From Phascolarctobacterium sp. (GTDB lineage Bacteria; Bacillota; Negativicutes; Acidaminococcales; Acidaminococcaceae), in the NCBI GenBank assembly GCA_003150755.1, contig QAMT01000013.1, positions 186,001 to 250,000 of the forward strand: 64,000 nt of DNA, given 5' to 3'. The notes under the pieces were generated by a model. It saw only the letters and a list, made by a program, of their open reading frames with translations, was not told the origin of the DNA and made no database searches. The translations under genes and the position numbers were made by a program. Positions 17,728-26,439 of this stretch are shown here, piece by piece. The stretch's first letter is position 1; each line of letters starts with the position of its first letter.

Positions 17728-19341
17728 TTACCAAACAGCAACCATGCCGTCTGCGCGCGGCTCTGTCGCACCGGTAAGCACGCCGTCATCGCTGCGCAAA
17801 ATCATCTGGCCGCGGCCAAAATCAATAAAATCATCTGTAACAATAAGCTCGTGTCCGCGGGCACGCAAGCCTTCGATAATGGCAGGGTCAGCATTTGCTT
17901 CAATCATAACCTTTTTGCCTTCAATCCACTGCCAGCGTGGGCAATCCAGCGCTTCCTGCGGATTCATGCCAAAATCAACAAGGTTGTGGATAACCTGCAA
18001 ATGTCCCTGCGGCTGCATATAGCCGCCCATTACGCCAAACGGCCCGGCAGCTTTGCCGTCTTTGGTCAAAAAGCCCGGTATAATTGTATGGTACGGTTTT
18101 TTAAGCGGCACCAGATAATCATCATGCGCCGGGTCAAGCGTAAAGCCGGCAGCCCTGTCGTTAAAAGCAATGCCGTAGCCCGGCACTACAATGCCGCTGC
18201 CAAAGCCCTGGAAATTGCTCTGGATATACGAAACCATATTGCCGTCGCCGTCTGCCGTACACAGATAAACCGTGCCGCCGCAGAACGGATTGCCGGGTTT
18301 GGGCATAATTGCCTCATCGCCAATCAATGCACGGCGCTGCGCCGTATATTCATCGCTCAACAGCTCTTTAACCTGCGCTTTCATATAGCGCGGGTCGGCA
18401 ACATATTTGCGTCCGTCGGCATAGGCCAGTTTCATGGCTTCAATTTCATGGTGAAAGTTTTCTACGCTGTCCTTGCCGTCATGTTCAAAGCCTTTTAAAA
18501 TATTCAGCGCCATCAAGGCGACAATGCCATGCCCGTTAGGCGGCAGCTCCCAAACGCGGTAGCCGTGGTAATCAATGCTGATTGGTTCGACCCATTCCGC
18601 GCGGTAAGCCGCTAAATCGCTTTTGCGGATGTAACCGCCGGTAGCGCGCGAAAAAGCGTCAATCGCGTCTGCCACTTCGCCGCGGTAAAAAGTTTCGCCA
18701 TAGCTTTCTGCAATCAGGCGCAGTGTTTTAGCCTGCATAGGCAGCCTGGCAACCGAGCCCGCCGCCGGAGTAGTACCGTCAGCGGCAAAAGTTTCAAACC
18801 AGCCTTTAAAGGCTTCGTCATTTTTATAAGACGCAAAAATGCCAAGCCCTTCACGCCACAGGCGGCTGATTACCGGTGAAACCGGGTAGCCGTTTGTTGC
18901 ATATTCAATAGCGTGTTCAAACAAATCAGCAAAAGGCAATTTGCCAAAGCGCTTGTGCAGCTCTGCCCAGGCAGATACCGCACCCGGAACCGTTACCGCC
19001 TGCCAGCCTCGTTCCGGTATTTCCGTTTTTCCTTTCAGTGCGTCGCAGTCCGGCGTTAAAAGTGCGGGCGCATAGCCGCTGCCGTTTAAACCGTACAGCT
19101 TGCCGTCAACCCACACCTGGGCAAAAGCGTCGCTGCCCAGCCCGTTGCTGGTAGGCTCTAAAACCGTCAGCGCAATAGCCGTAGCAATAGCTGCATCGAC
19201 TGCGTTGCCGCCTTTTTTTATCATATCCAGCCCGGCCTGTGCTGCCAGCGGCTGCGAAGAACACACCATGCCCTTAGTGCCGTACAATACGCTGCGGCGC
19301 GAAGGGTATTTGTATTTTAAGGAGTCAAAATCAAATTTCAT
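17728..19341 (-). CDS. Gamma-glutamyltransferase family protein, apparently cytosolic
   Basis: GGT enzymes are N-terminal nucleophile hydrolases that self-cleave before a Thr and move or hydrolyse gamma-glutamyl groups, for example of glutathione. The 537-residue protein has the large-subunit motifs GKGNAVDAAIA-like GGNAVDAAIA and LEPTSNGLGSDAF. The likely nucleophile is T357 in FCGGTVYLC, followed by the small-subunit stretch GDGNMVSYIQSN. No signal peptide is seen, unlike exported GGTs, so a YwrD-like cytosolic role is more likely. The start is ATG at 19339-19341; the ribosome-binding site overlaps a GTG nine bases earlier. It follows eno by 11 bases at the end of the glycolytic operon, an unusual partner. 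Confidence 0.88.
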   Translation of the reverse strand: MKFDFDSLKYKYPSRRSVLYGTKGMVCSSQPLAAQAGLDMIKKGGNAVDAAIATAIALTVLEPTSNGLGSDAFAQVWVDGKLYGLNGSGYAPALLTPDCDALKGKTEIPERGWQAVTVPGAVSAWAELHKRFGKLPFADLFEHAIEYATNGYPVSPVISRLWREGLGIFASYKNDEAFKGWFETFAADGTTPAAGSVARLPMQAKTLRLIAESYGETFYRGEVADAIDAFSRATGGYIRKSDLAAYRAEWVEPISIDYHGYRVWELPPNGHGIVALMALNILKGFEHDGKDSVENFHHEIEAMKLAYADGRKYVADPRYMKAQVKELLSDEYTAQRRALIGDEAIMPKPGNPFCGGTVYLCTADGDGNMVSYIQSNFQGFGSGIVVPGYGIAFNDRAAGFTLDPAHDDYLVPLKKPYHTIIPGFLTKDGKAAGPFGVMGGYMQPQGHLQVIHNLVDFGMNPQEALDCPRWQWIEGKKVMIEANADPAIIEGLRARGHELIVTDDFIDFGRGQMILRSDDGVLTGATEPRADGMVAVW

Positions 19342-19352
19342 TTCAAACACCT

Positions 19353-20639
19353 TTATTTATTGAGGTTGTAGAATACATCCATTCCCCTGTATTTAGCAGC
19401 GCTACCAAGGTCTTCTTCGATGCGCAGCAGCTGGTTGTATTTAGCTACGCGGTCAGTTCTTGCCGGTGCGCCGGTTTTAATCTGCCCTGCGTTAACGGCA
19501 ACTGCAATATCAGCCAGCGTGGTGTCTTCGGTTTCACCGCTGCGGTGCGAAATAATGCAGGTGTAGCCTGCGCGTTTGGCAGTTTCGATAGCACGGAAGG
19601 TTTCGGTAAGCGTGCCAATCTGATTAACTTTAATAAGGATAGCATTGGCAACTTTCTTTTCGATGCCTTCTTTAAGGCGTGCTTCGTTGGTAACAAACAG
19701 GTCGTCGCCAACAAGCTGAACTTTACCGCCAAGTTTGGCAGTAAGTTTCTGCCAGCCGTCCCAGTCGTCCTCGGCAAGGCCGTCTTCGATAGAAATAATC
19801 GGATATTTTTCGCACAGCATGGCAAGGTAGTCAATCATTTCATCACTAGTTTTTACAACGCCTTCGCCAGCCATGTTGTATTTGCCGTCTTCGTAAAATT
19901 CGCTTGAAGCAACGTCAAGCGCCATAACAATGTCTTTGCCGGGCTTGTAGCCTGCTTTTTCAACAGCTTCCAAAATAACGGCAATGGCTTCTTCGTTGGA
20001 TTTTAAATCCGGTGCAAAGCCGCCTTCGTCACCCAGACCGGTGCCAAGACCTTTTTCTTTCAGCAGAGCTTTTAAAGCGTGATAAATTTCTACGTTCATG
20101 CGCAGGCATTCGCTGAAGGTTTTAGCGCCGACCGGCATAATCATAAATTCCTGAATGTCTACATTATTATCAGCATGCTGGCCGCCGTTTAAAATGTTCA
20201 TCATCGGCACCGGCAGCTCCTGTGCTGCAACGCCGCCCAAATACAGGTACAGCGGCAAACCGCAGGAATTAGCCGCGGCTTTGGCAACGGCCATGGATAC
20301 GCCAAGCACAGCGTTAGCGCCTAATCTGCCCTTGTTGGGCGTGCCGTCCAGACGGATAAGCATTTCGTCAATTTCAGTCTGGCGGGTTGCTTCTAGGCCG
20401 ATTAAGGCTTCTGCAATAATATCGTTAACATTGTCAACGGCTTTGCATACGCCTTTGCCGCCGAAGCGTTCTTTATCGCCGTCACGCAGCTCAACAGCCT
20501 CATGCGCGCCGGTAGATGCGCCGGAAGGAACGGCAGCACGGCCAACAGAGCCGTCTTCAAGCCATACTTCTACTTCAACAGTCGGATTGCCGCGGGAGTC
20601 GAGAATTTCTCTTGCGTAAACTTCGGTAATCATTGACAT
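19353..20639 (-). CDS. eno: Enolase
   Basis: Enolase converts 2-phosphoglycerate to phosphoenolpyruvate. The 428-residue protein carries all expected motifs: AREILDSRGNPTVEVEV, the loop SGASTGAHEAVELRD, metal ligands within MALDVASSEFY, ISIEDGLAEDDW and LVGDDLFVTN, and SHRSGETEDTTLADIAVA. GAGGTGA precedes the ATG. It is the fifth gene of the cggR operon. Confidence 0.98.
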   Translation of the reverse strand: MSMITEVYAREILDSRGNPTVEVEVWLEDGSVGRAAVPSGASTGAHEAVELRDGDKERFGGKGVCKAVDNVNDIIAEALIGLEATRQTEIDEMLIRLDGTPNKGRLGANAVLGVSMAVAKAAANSCGLPLYLYLGGVAAQELPVPMMNILNGGQHADNNVDIQEFMIMPVGAKTFSECLRMNVEIYHALKALLKEKGLGTGLGDEGGFAPDLKSNEEAIAVILEAVEKAGYKPGKDIVMALDVASSEFYEDGKYNMAGEGVVKTSDEMIDYLAMLCEKYPIISIEDGLAEDDWDGWQKLTAKLGGKVQLVGDDLFVTNEARLKEGIEKKVANAILIKVNQIGTLTETFRAIETAKRAGYTCIISHRSGETEDTTLADIAVAVNAGQIKTGAPARTDRVAKYNQLLRIEEDLGSAAKYRGMDVFYNLNK

Positions 20640-20662
20640 CAGTAATTCACCTCGTATTAAAA

Positions 20663-22174
20663 TTAGTGTTCTATCAGGCTGTGCCCCGTCATTTCTGCCG
20701 GTTGGGCGATGCCCAGAAGCTCCAGCATTGTGGGGGCGATATCTGCTAAAATGCCTTCGTGCAGCTTGTATTTGCCGCCGCTGACAAGTAAAAACGGCAC
20801 AGGATTGGTGGTGTGCGCCGTATAGGGCTGCCCTGTTTCTTCGTCGTACATTTTTTCAAGATTGCCGTGGTCCGCCGTAATGCAAACCGCACCGCCAAGC
20901 GCCAGCACTTTGGCCGCAATTTTACCGGCACAGGCATCAACGGCTTCCATTGCCTTAACAGCCGCTTCCATTACGCCGGTATGCCCAACCATGTCAGGGT
21001 TGGCAAAATTTAAAATCACAACGTCGTATTTATTTTCGTCCAGCAGCGCCAACAGCTTATCTGTTACTTCGTAAGCGCTCATTTCCGGCTGCAAATCATA
21101 GGTTGCAACCTTCGGCGAAGGTATCAGCACGCGGTCCTCCAGCGGATTGGGTTCTTCCACGCCGCCGTTGAAAAAAAACGTAACATGCGCATATTTTTCC
21201 GTTTCGGCAATGCGCAGCTGATGCAGATTATTTTTAGCCAGCACCTCGCCCAGCGTATTGGCCAGCGTTTCGGGCGGAAATGCCACAGCGGCGTTAATGG
21301 TAACGTCGTACTGCGTCATGCACACAAAAGCTACATTTAATTTAGAGCGTGCAAAACCATTAAAATCACTGTCGGTAAAGGCGCGCGTCAGTTGCCTTGC
21401 CCTGTCGGGGCGGAAGTTATAAAAAATAATGCCGTCGCCGTCTTTTACGCAGCTGTCCGCTTTGGTTTCAACAACAAAAGGTTCAACAAATTCATCTGTT
21501 TTACCTGCGGCATAGCTTGCTTCAATACCTTCTGCCGCCGTGGCAAAAGTTTGGCCTGCGTGCTTGGTTAAAGCATCATAAGCCTTTTGCGTGCGTTCCC
21601 AGCGTTTGTCGCGGTCCATAGCATAATAACGCCCGCTTACGGTAGTAATTTCGCCGCCGGTTTCTGCCAGCACTTTTTCCAGGCGTTCAACATAGGTCAG
21701 CGCCGTTTTGGGGCCGACATCGCGCCCATCCAGAAAGGCATGTACATAAACCTTATCCAGTCCGTTCAGTTTGGCCATTTTTAAAAGCGCCCATAAATGT
21801 TTTTCGTGGCTGTGTACGCCGCCGTCACTTAAAAGGCCCATCAAATGCAAAGCACCGCCGCTTTGTTTTACGCTTGCCATACAGTCAAGCAAAGCTTTGT
21901 TTTCAAGCAGCGTGCCTTCATCGCAGGCTTTGGTAATGCGCGTCAGCTCCTGGTAAACAATGCGCCCCGCGCCGATATTAAGATGCCCTACTTCCGAATT
22001 GCCCATCTGCCCTTCCGGCAGCCCGACAGCATTGCCGGATGCCTTTAAGCGCGTATGCGGATAAGTCTGGAACAATTTGGAAAGTTCAGGCGTTCTGGCC
22101 GTTTTGGCCGCATTATAAGGCCCGGCCGGGGCAATGCCCCAGCCGTCCAAAATCATAAGCATTAAAGGTTTCAT
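20663..22174 (-). CDS. gpmI: 2,3-bisphosphoglycerate-independent phosphoglycerate mutase
   Basis: GpmI interconverts 3- and 2-phosphoglycerate with two Mn(II) ions. The 503-residue protein has the N-terminal MLMILDGWG, the phosphorylated Ser in MGNSEVGHLNIGAGR, VHAFLDGRDVGPKTA, and the metal-site residues in NFANPDMVGHTG and CITADHGNLEKM. I chose the ATG at 22172-22174, preceded by GAGGG; the longer frame runs into the upstream gene. It starts eight bases after the end of pgk-tpiA. Confidence 0.97.
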   Translation of the reverse strand: MKPLMLMILDGWGIAPAGPYNAAKTARTPELSKLFQTYPHTRLKASGNAVGLPEGQMGNSEVGHLNIGAGRIVYQELTRITKACDEGTLLENKALLDCMASVKQSGGALHLMGLLSDGGVHSHEKHLWALLKMAKLNGLDKVYVHAFLDGRDVGPKTALTYVERLEKVLAETGGEITTVSGRYYAMDRDKRWERTQKAYDALTKHAGQTFATAAEGIEASYAAGKTDEFVEPFVVETKADSCVKDGDGIIFYNFRPDRARQLTRAFTDSDFNGFARSKLNVAFVCMTQYDVTINAAVAFPPETLANTLGEVLAKNNLHQLRIAETEKYAHVTFFFNGGVEEPNPLEDRVLIPSPKVATYDLQPEMSAYEVTDKLLALLDENKYDVVILNFANPDMVGHTGVMEAAVKAMEAVDACAGKIAAKVLALGGAVCITADHGNLEKMYDEETGQPYTAHTTNPVPFLLVSGGKYKLHEGILADIAPTMLELLGIAQPAEMTGHSLIEH

Positions 22175-22181
22175 TGGTCCC

Positions 22182-24107
22182 TCACACACTGCGCACGATA
22201 GCACTGAAGCTTTCAGGCTTCAGGCTTGCGCCGCCAACCAGTACGCCGTCAATCTCGCCCTGTACAAAGTCGGCTGCATTCTTTTCAGTTACGCTGCCGC
22301 CGTACAAAATGCGTATCTTGCGTGCAACTTCTTCCGAAAAGATTTTTTCTATTTTATTGCGGATTAAAACAGCAACCTCCTGCGCATCGTCAGCCGTTGC
22401 CGCATTGCCGCTGCCAATAGCCCACAAAGGTTCGTAAGCAATAACCATGCTTTCGGCTTCTTCGGCAGTAATGCCTTTCAGCGCGCTTTGCAGCTGCATG
22501 CTGATTTTGCGCGAAGTTTTTCCCTCTGCGCGTTCTTCGGCGTTTTCGCCCACGCACAAAACAGGTTTCAGGCCGTTTCTGTAAGCAGCGCGCAGCTTTT
22601 TGGCAACAGCAACTTCGTTATCACCAAACAAAGTGCGGCGCTCGGAATGACCGACAATTACATATTCCGCGCAAATGTCAGCAATCATCTTGCCGCTGAC
22701 AGCACCGGTATATGCGCCTTCGTCCTCCCAGAAAATATCCTGTGCGCCATAGCCAACGTGTTTGCCGTCGATAGCGTCCGCTACGGTTTCAAGCGCAGTA
22801 AACGGCGGGAAAATTACAACCTCGTTCAGCGTGCCATTGGTTTCTTCAACAATGGCTTCGGCAAGTTCTACCGCTTCGCCAACAGTTTTGTGCATTTTCC
22901 AGTTGCCTGCTATCATTTTGCGGCGCAGGTCGTCCAGCGCAGCAATGCCAGGCAGCACTTTGCCTTCCAGATATTCAAGGCTTGCGCCGCCGCCGGTGCT
23001 GATATGGCTTATTTTAGAAGCAAGCCCGGTCTTTTCAATAGCGGCAACACTATCGCCGCCGCCGACGATGCTGATAGCCTTGCTCTTGGCAACTGCTTCG
23101 GCAACCGCTTCAGTGCCATGCGCAAAAGCATCCATTTCAAAAACGCCCATCGGGCCGTTCCATACAATCATTTTGGCGCCCTGCAAGGCTTCTTCATATT
23201 GCAGGCGGCTTTCGGGGCCGATATCCAGCGCCATATAATCCTGCGTAAGATTCTCAACGTGTTCAATTTTAGTATCGGCGTCAGCCGCAAAGGCAGATGC
23301 CATTACCAAATCAACCGGCAGCAGCATTTTTACATTGTTTTTTTCTGCCTTGGCAAGCAGGCTGCGCGCCAAATCCAGCTTATCTTCTTCCACAAGGGAT
23401 TTACCCATTTTATAGCCCTGCGCTGCAAGAAAGGTATTTGCCATGCCGCCGCCAATCAAAAGTACATCTACTTTATCCAGCAGGTTTTCAATAACACCGA
23501 TTTTATCGGAAACCTTTGCGCCGCCGATAATAGCCGCATACGGATGCAGCGGATTGGTAACGGCGCGGCCGATGAATTTGATTTCTTTTTCCAGAAGGAA
23601 ACCGGCAGCAGACGGCAGAAAATGCGTTACGCCTTCTACCGAAGCATGGGCGCGGTGCGATACGCCAAAACCGTCGTTGACATAGCAATCTGCCAGCGAA
23701 GCCAGTTTTTCGGCAAATGCCAGGTCGTTCTTTTCTTCTTCCTTATGGAAGCGCAGGTTTTCCAGCATCAAAACTTCGCCCGGTTTTAATGCGGCAGCCA
23801 TTTTTTCTGCTTCTTCGCCGATACAGTCATGCGCAAACTGTACAGGCATTTTTAAAAGCTCTGCCAGGTGTGCAGCAACAGGCTCCAGCGAATATTTTTT
23901 ATTTACTTCACCTTTCGGGCGTCCAAGGTGCGCCATCAAAATAACGGCAGCGCCATGCTCCAAAAGGTAATGCAGTGTATCAAGCGATGCAGTCATACGG
24001 GTATCGTCCGTAATTTCGCCTTCGGCGTCCATCGGCACATTATAATCAACGCGCACCAGGACTTTTTTGCCGTTAAGCTCTAAATCGCGTAAAGTCTTTT
24101 TATCCAT
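22182..24107 (-). CDS. pgk-tpiA: Fused phosphoglycerate kinase / triosephosphate isomerase
   Basis: One open frame of 641 residues encodes two glycolytic enzymes. Residues 1-393 are a complete PGK (RVDYNVPMDAEG, AHLGRPKGE, GGAKVSDKIGV, GGGDSVAA). From residue 398 (MIAGNWKMHKT) comes a complete TIM with Lys404, His487 in VGHSERR and Glu559 in AYEPLWAIG. The junction reads LPGIAALDDLRRK with no stop codon and no ribosome-binding site, so a single polypeptide is expected. PGK-TIM fusions are known from Thermotoga. Neither half is trimmed, which suggests the fusion arose by loss of the pgk stop codon. It lies between gapA and gpmI. Confidence 0.93.
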   Translation of the reverse strand: MDKKTLRDLELNGKKVLVRVDYNVPMDAEGEITDDTRMTASLDTLHYLLEHGAAVILMAHLGRPKGEVNKKYSLEPVAAHLAELLKMPVQFAHDCIGEEAEKMAAALKPGEVLMLENLRFHKEEEKNDLAFAEKLASLADCYVNDGFGVSHRAHASVEGVTHFLPSAAGFLLEKEIKFIGRAVTNPLHPYAAIIGGAKVSDKIGVIENLLDKVDVLLIGGGMANTFLAAQGYKMGKSLVEEDKLDLARSLLAKAEKNNVKMLLPVDLVMASAFAADADTKIEHVENLTQDYMALDIGPESRLQYEEALQGAKMIVWNGPMGVFEMDAFAHGTEAVAEAVAKSKAISIVGGGDSVAAIEKTGLASKISHISTGGGASLEYLEGKVLPGIAALDDLRRKMIAGNWKMHKTVGEAVELAEAIVEETNGTLNEVVIFPPFTALETVADAIDGKHVGYGAQDIFWEDEGAYTGAVSGKMIADICAEYVIVGHSERRTLFGDNEVAVAKKLRAAYRNGLKPVLCVGENAEERAEGKTSRKISMQLQSALKGITAEEAESMVIAYEPLWAIGSGNAATADDAQEVAVLIRNKIEKIFSEEVARKIRILYGGSVTEKNAADFVQGEIDGVLVGGASLKPESFSAIVRSV

Positions 24108-24119
24108 CAGCGCACCTTC

Positions 24120-25124
24120 TTACAGGCCTTTGGAGGCGATGTAGCAGGCAAGGTCAACAACGCGGTTACTGTAACCCCATTCGTTATCATACCAGGCAAC
24201 AACTTTAGCCATACGCGGGCCAACCATCATGGTAGAAAGTCCGTCAACAATGGAGCTGAGCGGGCAGCCGTTATAATCGCGGGAAACCAGCGGCAGTTCG
24301 TTGTAGCCCATAATGCCTTTCAGTTCGCCTTCGGCAGCTTTTTTAAGGGCAGCGTTGATTTCTTCAACGGTAGTATCTTTGCCAAGGGTTACAGTCAGGT
24401 CGGTAATGGAAACGTTCGGGGTAGGAACGCGCATTGCAAAACCGTTCAGTTTGCCTTTAACTTCCGGCAGTACCAGGGATACTGCTTTAGCTGCGCCGGT
24501 AGTGGTCGGGATGATGGACTGTGCAGCAGCACGGGCGCGGCGCAAATCTTTATGCGGAAGGTCAAGGATTCTCTGGTCATTGGTATAAGAATGAACAGTA
24601 GTCATCAGGCCGTATTCAATACCGAAGTTTTCCAGCAAAACTTTGGTAAACGGAGCCAGGCAGTTAGTAGTGCAGGAAGCATTGGAAATAATGTTGTGTT
24701 TGTCTGCTTCGTATTTATCTTCGTTAACACCCATAACAATGGTAATATCCTCGCCTTTGGCAGGAGCGGAAATAATTACTTTTTTAGCGCCGGCTTCAAG
24801 ATGTGCTTTTGCTTTGGCACCTTCGGTAAAGCGGCCGGTAGATTCTACAACGATTTCTACGCCAAGTTCGCCCCAGGGCAATTTAGCCGGGTCGGTCTGT
24901 GCCAGAACTTTAACTTTTTTGCCGTCAACAACAAGATATTCGCCTTCGGCAGCAACTTCATGGTCAAAAGTGCCATGGATGGAGTCATATTTCAAAAGAT
25001 GTGCAAGGGTAGCTGCGTCGGTCAAATCGTTTACGGCAACAACCTCAATCTCGGGATTGTTGAATGCAGCACGGAAAACATTGCGGCCGATACGGCCAAA
25101 ACCATTGATACCTACTTTTGTCAT
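24120..25124 (-). CDS. gapA: Glyceraldehyde-3-phosphate dehydrogenase, type I
   Basis: GAPDH oxidises glyceraldehyde 3-phosphate to 1,3-bisphosphoglycerate with NAD. The 334-residue protein has the NAD fold GINGFGRIGRNVFRAA, catalytic Cys151 in SNASCTTNCLAP, His178 in TTVHSYTNDQ, and the C-terminal WYDNEWGYSNRVVDL. Asp33 in VNDLTD favours NAD over NADP. An AAGGAGG site precedes the ATG. It directly follows cggR, as in Bacillus. Confidence 0.98.
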   Translation of the reverse strand: MTKVGINGFGRIGRNVFRAAFNNPEIEVVAVNDLTDAATLAHLLKYDSIHGTFDHEVAAEGEYLVVDGKKVKVLAQTDPAKLPWGELGVEIVVESTGRFTEGAKAKAHLEAGAKKVIISAPAKGEDITIVMGVNEDKYEADKHNIISNASCTTNCLAPFTKVLLENFGIEYGLMTTVHSYTNDQRILDLPHKDLRRARAAAQSIIPTTTGAAKAVSLVLPEVKGKLNGFAMRVPTPNVSITDLTVTLGKDTTVEEINAALKKAAEGELKGIMGYNELPLVSRDYNGCPLSSIVDGLSTMMVGPRMAKVVAWYDNEWGYSNRVVDLACYIASKGL

Positions 25125-25177
25125 AATAAAATCCTCCTTTAAAATATATAAAGTTTATGTTTGCACCAAAGTGCGTT

Positions 25178-26212
25178 TTAACTGTTTTCAAGCATATCGG
25201 CAATATAATTTGCCGCTGCTTCATCGGTAACCAAAATATCCTGGCGCGATGCGCGGATAACGGACAAAATTGCCTCCGCCTTGCTGCGCCCGCCTGCCAC
25301 GCCGATAACAGTGCCGATATTAGGCAAATCCTGTAACATCAGCCCGGCATTGTTAGTCATATAAACCTGCCTGCCGTCCAGCGCGCAGTATTGGCCAAAT
25401 GCCTCACCGACAGCGCCTTCATCCAGCAGCTTTTTTATAAATTCCGGCGGCATGCGGCGGTGGCGCGCCATAACAGAAGCCTGCCCCACACCGTGGACAA
25501 GTATATCCGCCTGCTTGATTATATCGACAACTGCTTTAACGCCGGTATCTTCAGCTAAAATACTGTTTAAAATTTCTTCGCTTACGCTGTCCGGCACATA
25601 TAACTGCCGGTAAGATGCGCCCATGCGCTGCGCAAGCACCGTGGCAATCGTGTTGGCCTGCAATTCTACGTTATCGCCAAGGCCGCCGCGCGCAGGCACA
25701 ACAACTGTCTGCGGGTGGCTGCCGCTGATATTAGCCGCCAGCGCCGCCATAGTTGTACCGCCGCTGACAGCAACAATATGCCTTTTGCCGTCGCCAAGCA
25801 GCCTGCTTAAAATCCTTGCGGCAGCGCGGCCAATCTCACGCTTAACAACTTCTTCCTGGTCAGAATCTCCGGGAATGATTACCACCCTGCCGATATTCAG
25901 CTTGTCGCACAAAAGCTGCTCCAGTGAGTTAAGCCCCTGCAATTTGCGTACATAATCGGCAAGTTCCTTTAAAATATCCATGCCTTCCTCCGTCACCGTC
26001 ATGCCGGACGAAGAAAAAACAAGCAGCCCGCAGCCCTTTAAAAAATCCACCTGGGCACGCAGAACCCTCTCGCTGAGCCCAAGCCTTGCCGCCAAAGCAC
26101 GCCTGCCTATCGGATGTTCGTGGCTGACCTGGCGCAAAATCTGATAGCGCAGCACCAAAAGATTAGTCAGCTCCGGAACGATTTTCTTTTGTAAATTTAT
26201 AATGCTGTCCAT
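25178..26212 (-). CDS. cggR: Central glycolytic genes regulator (SorC/DeoR family repressor)
   Basis: CggR represses the gapA operon and is released by fructose 1,6-bisphosphate. The 344-residue protein has an N-terminal winged helix-turn-helix (HPIGRRALAARLGLSERVLRAQV, residues ~35-60) and a C-terminal sugar-phosphate-binding domain (IVAVSGGTTMAALAAN, VVPARGGLGDNVELQANTIA). I chose the ATG at 26210-26212; a TTG four codons earlier is possible. It is the first gene of the operon and has a matching operator in its leader. Confidence 0.92.
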   Translation of the reverse strand: MDSIINLQKKIVPELTNLLVLRYQILRQVSHEHPIGRRALAARLGLSERVLRAQVDFLKGCGLLVFSSSGMTVTEEGMDILKELADYVRKLQGLNSLEQLLCDKLNIGRVVIIPGDSDQEEVVKREIGRAAARILSRLLGDGKRHIVAVSGGTTMAALAANISGSHPQTVVVPARGGLGDNVELQANTIATVLAQRMGASYRQLYVPDSVSEEILNSILAEDTGVKAVVDIIKQADILVHGVGQASVMARHRRMPPEFIKKLLDEGAVGEAFGQYCALDGRQVYMTNNAGLMLQDLPNIGTVIGVAGGRSKAEAILSVIRASRQDILVTDEAAANYIADMLENS

Positions 26213-26234
26213 AAGCTCCACCAAAACACGTTTT

Positions 26235-26312
26235 GTCCCTCGTGGTCCTTTTTAAGTCCCACTGCTTCTAAACAAAACAAATAAGAGTACCTTATTTATA
26301 AATATTGTAGCA
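26235..26312 (-). promoter_or_regulatory. Promoter and CggR-type operator of the glycolytic operon
   Basis: On the minus strand an extended -10 TGCTACAAT (26312-26304) is followed about 45 bp downstream by two GGGAC repeats (26260-26256 and 26239-26235) spaced 21 bp apart. Bacillus subtilis CggR binds two CGGGAC repeats 20 bp apart in the same place, between promoter and cggR. Repressor bound here would act as a roadblock to transcription. Confidence 0.7.
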
Positions 26313-26347
26313 CATTTCTGCCAAAAAAAGAAGCTTAAAACAAAAAA

Positions 26348-26371
26348 GTTGAAGGCAAAAGCACCTTCAAC
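26348..26371 (-). terminator. Intrinsic terminator of the AAA ATPase gene
   Basis: GTTGAAGG pairs with CCTTCAAC around an 8-base loop; on the minus strand it is followed by six T. It lies about 70 bases after the stop of the ATPase gene. Confidence 0.8.
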
Positions 26372-26439
26372 CTGTAAAATTTAGTTTAAATATTTTATTC
26401 CATATTATAAACCCGGTTTTATATTAACTTGCAATTAAA

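Noticed and set aside
22488..23789. 433-codon plus-strand open frame
   Set aside because: It lies wholly antisense to pgk-tpiA, shows no domain, and reflects the codon bias of the true gene.
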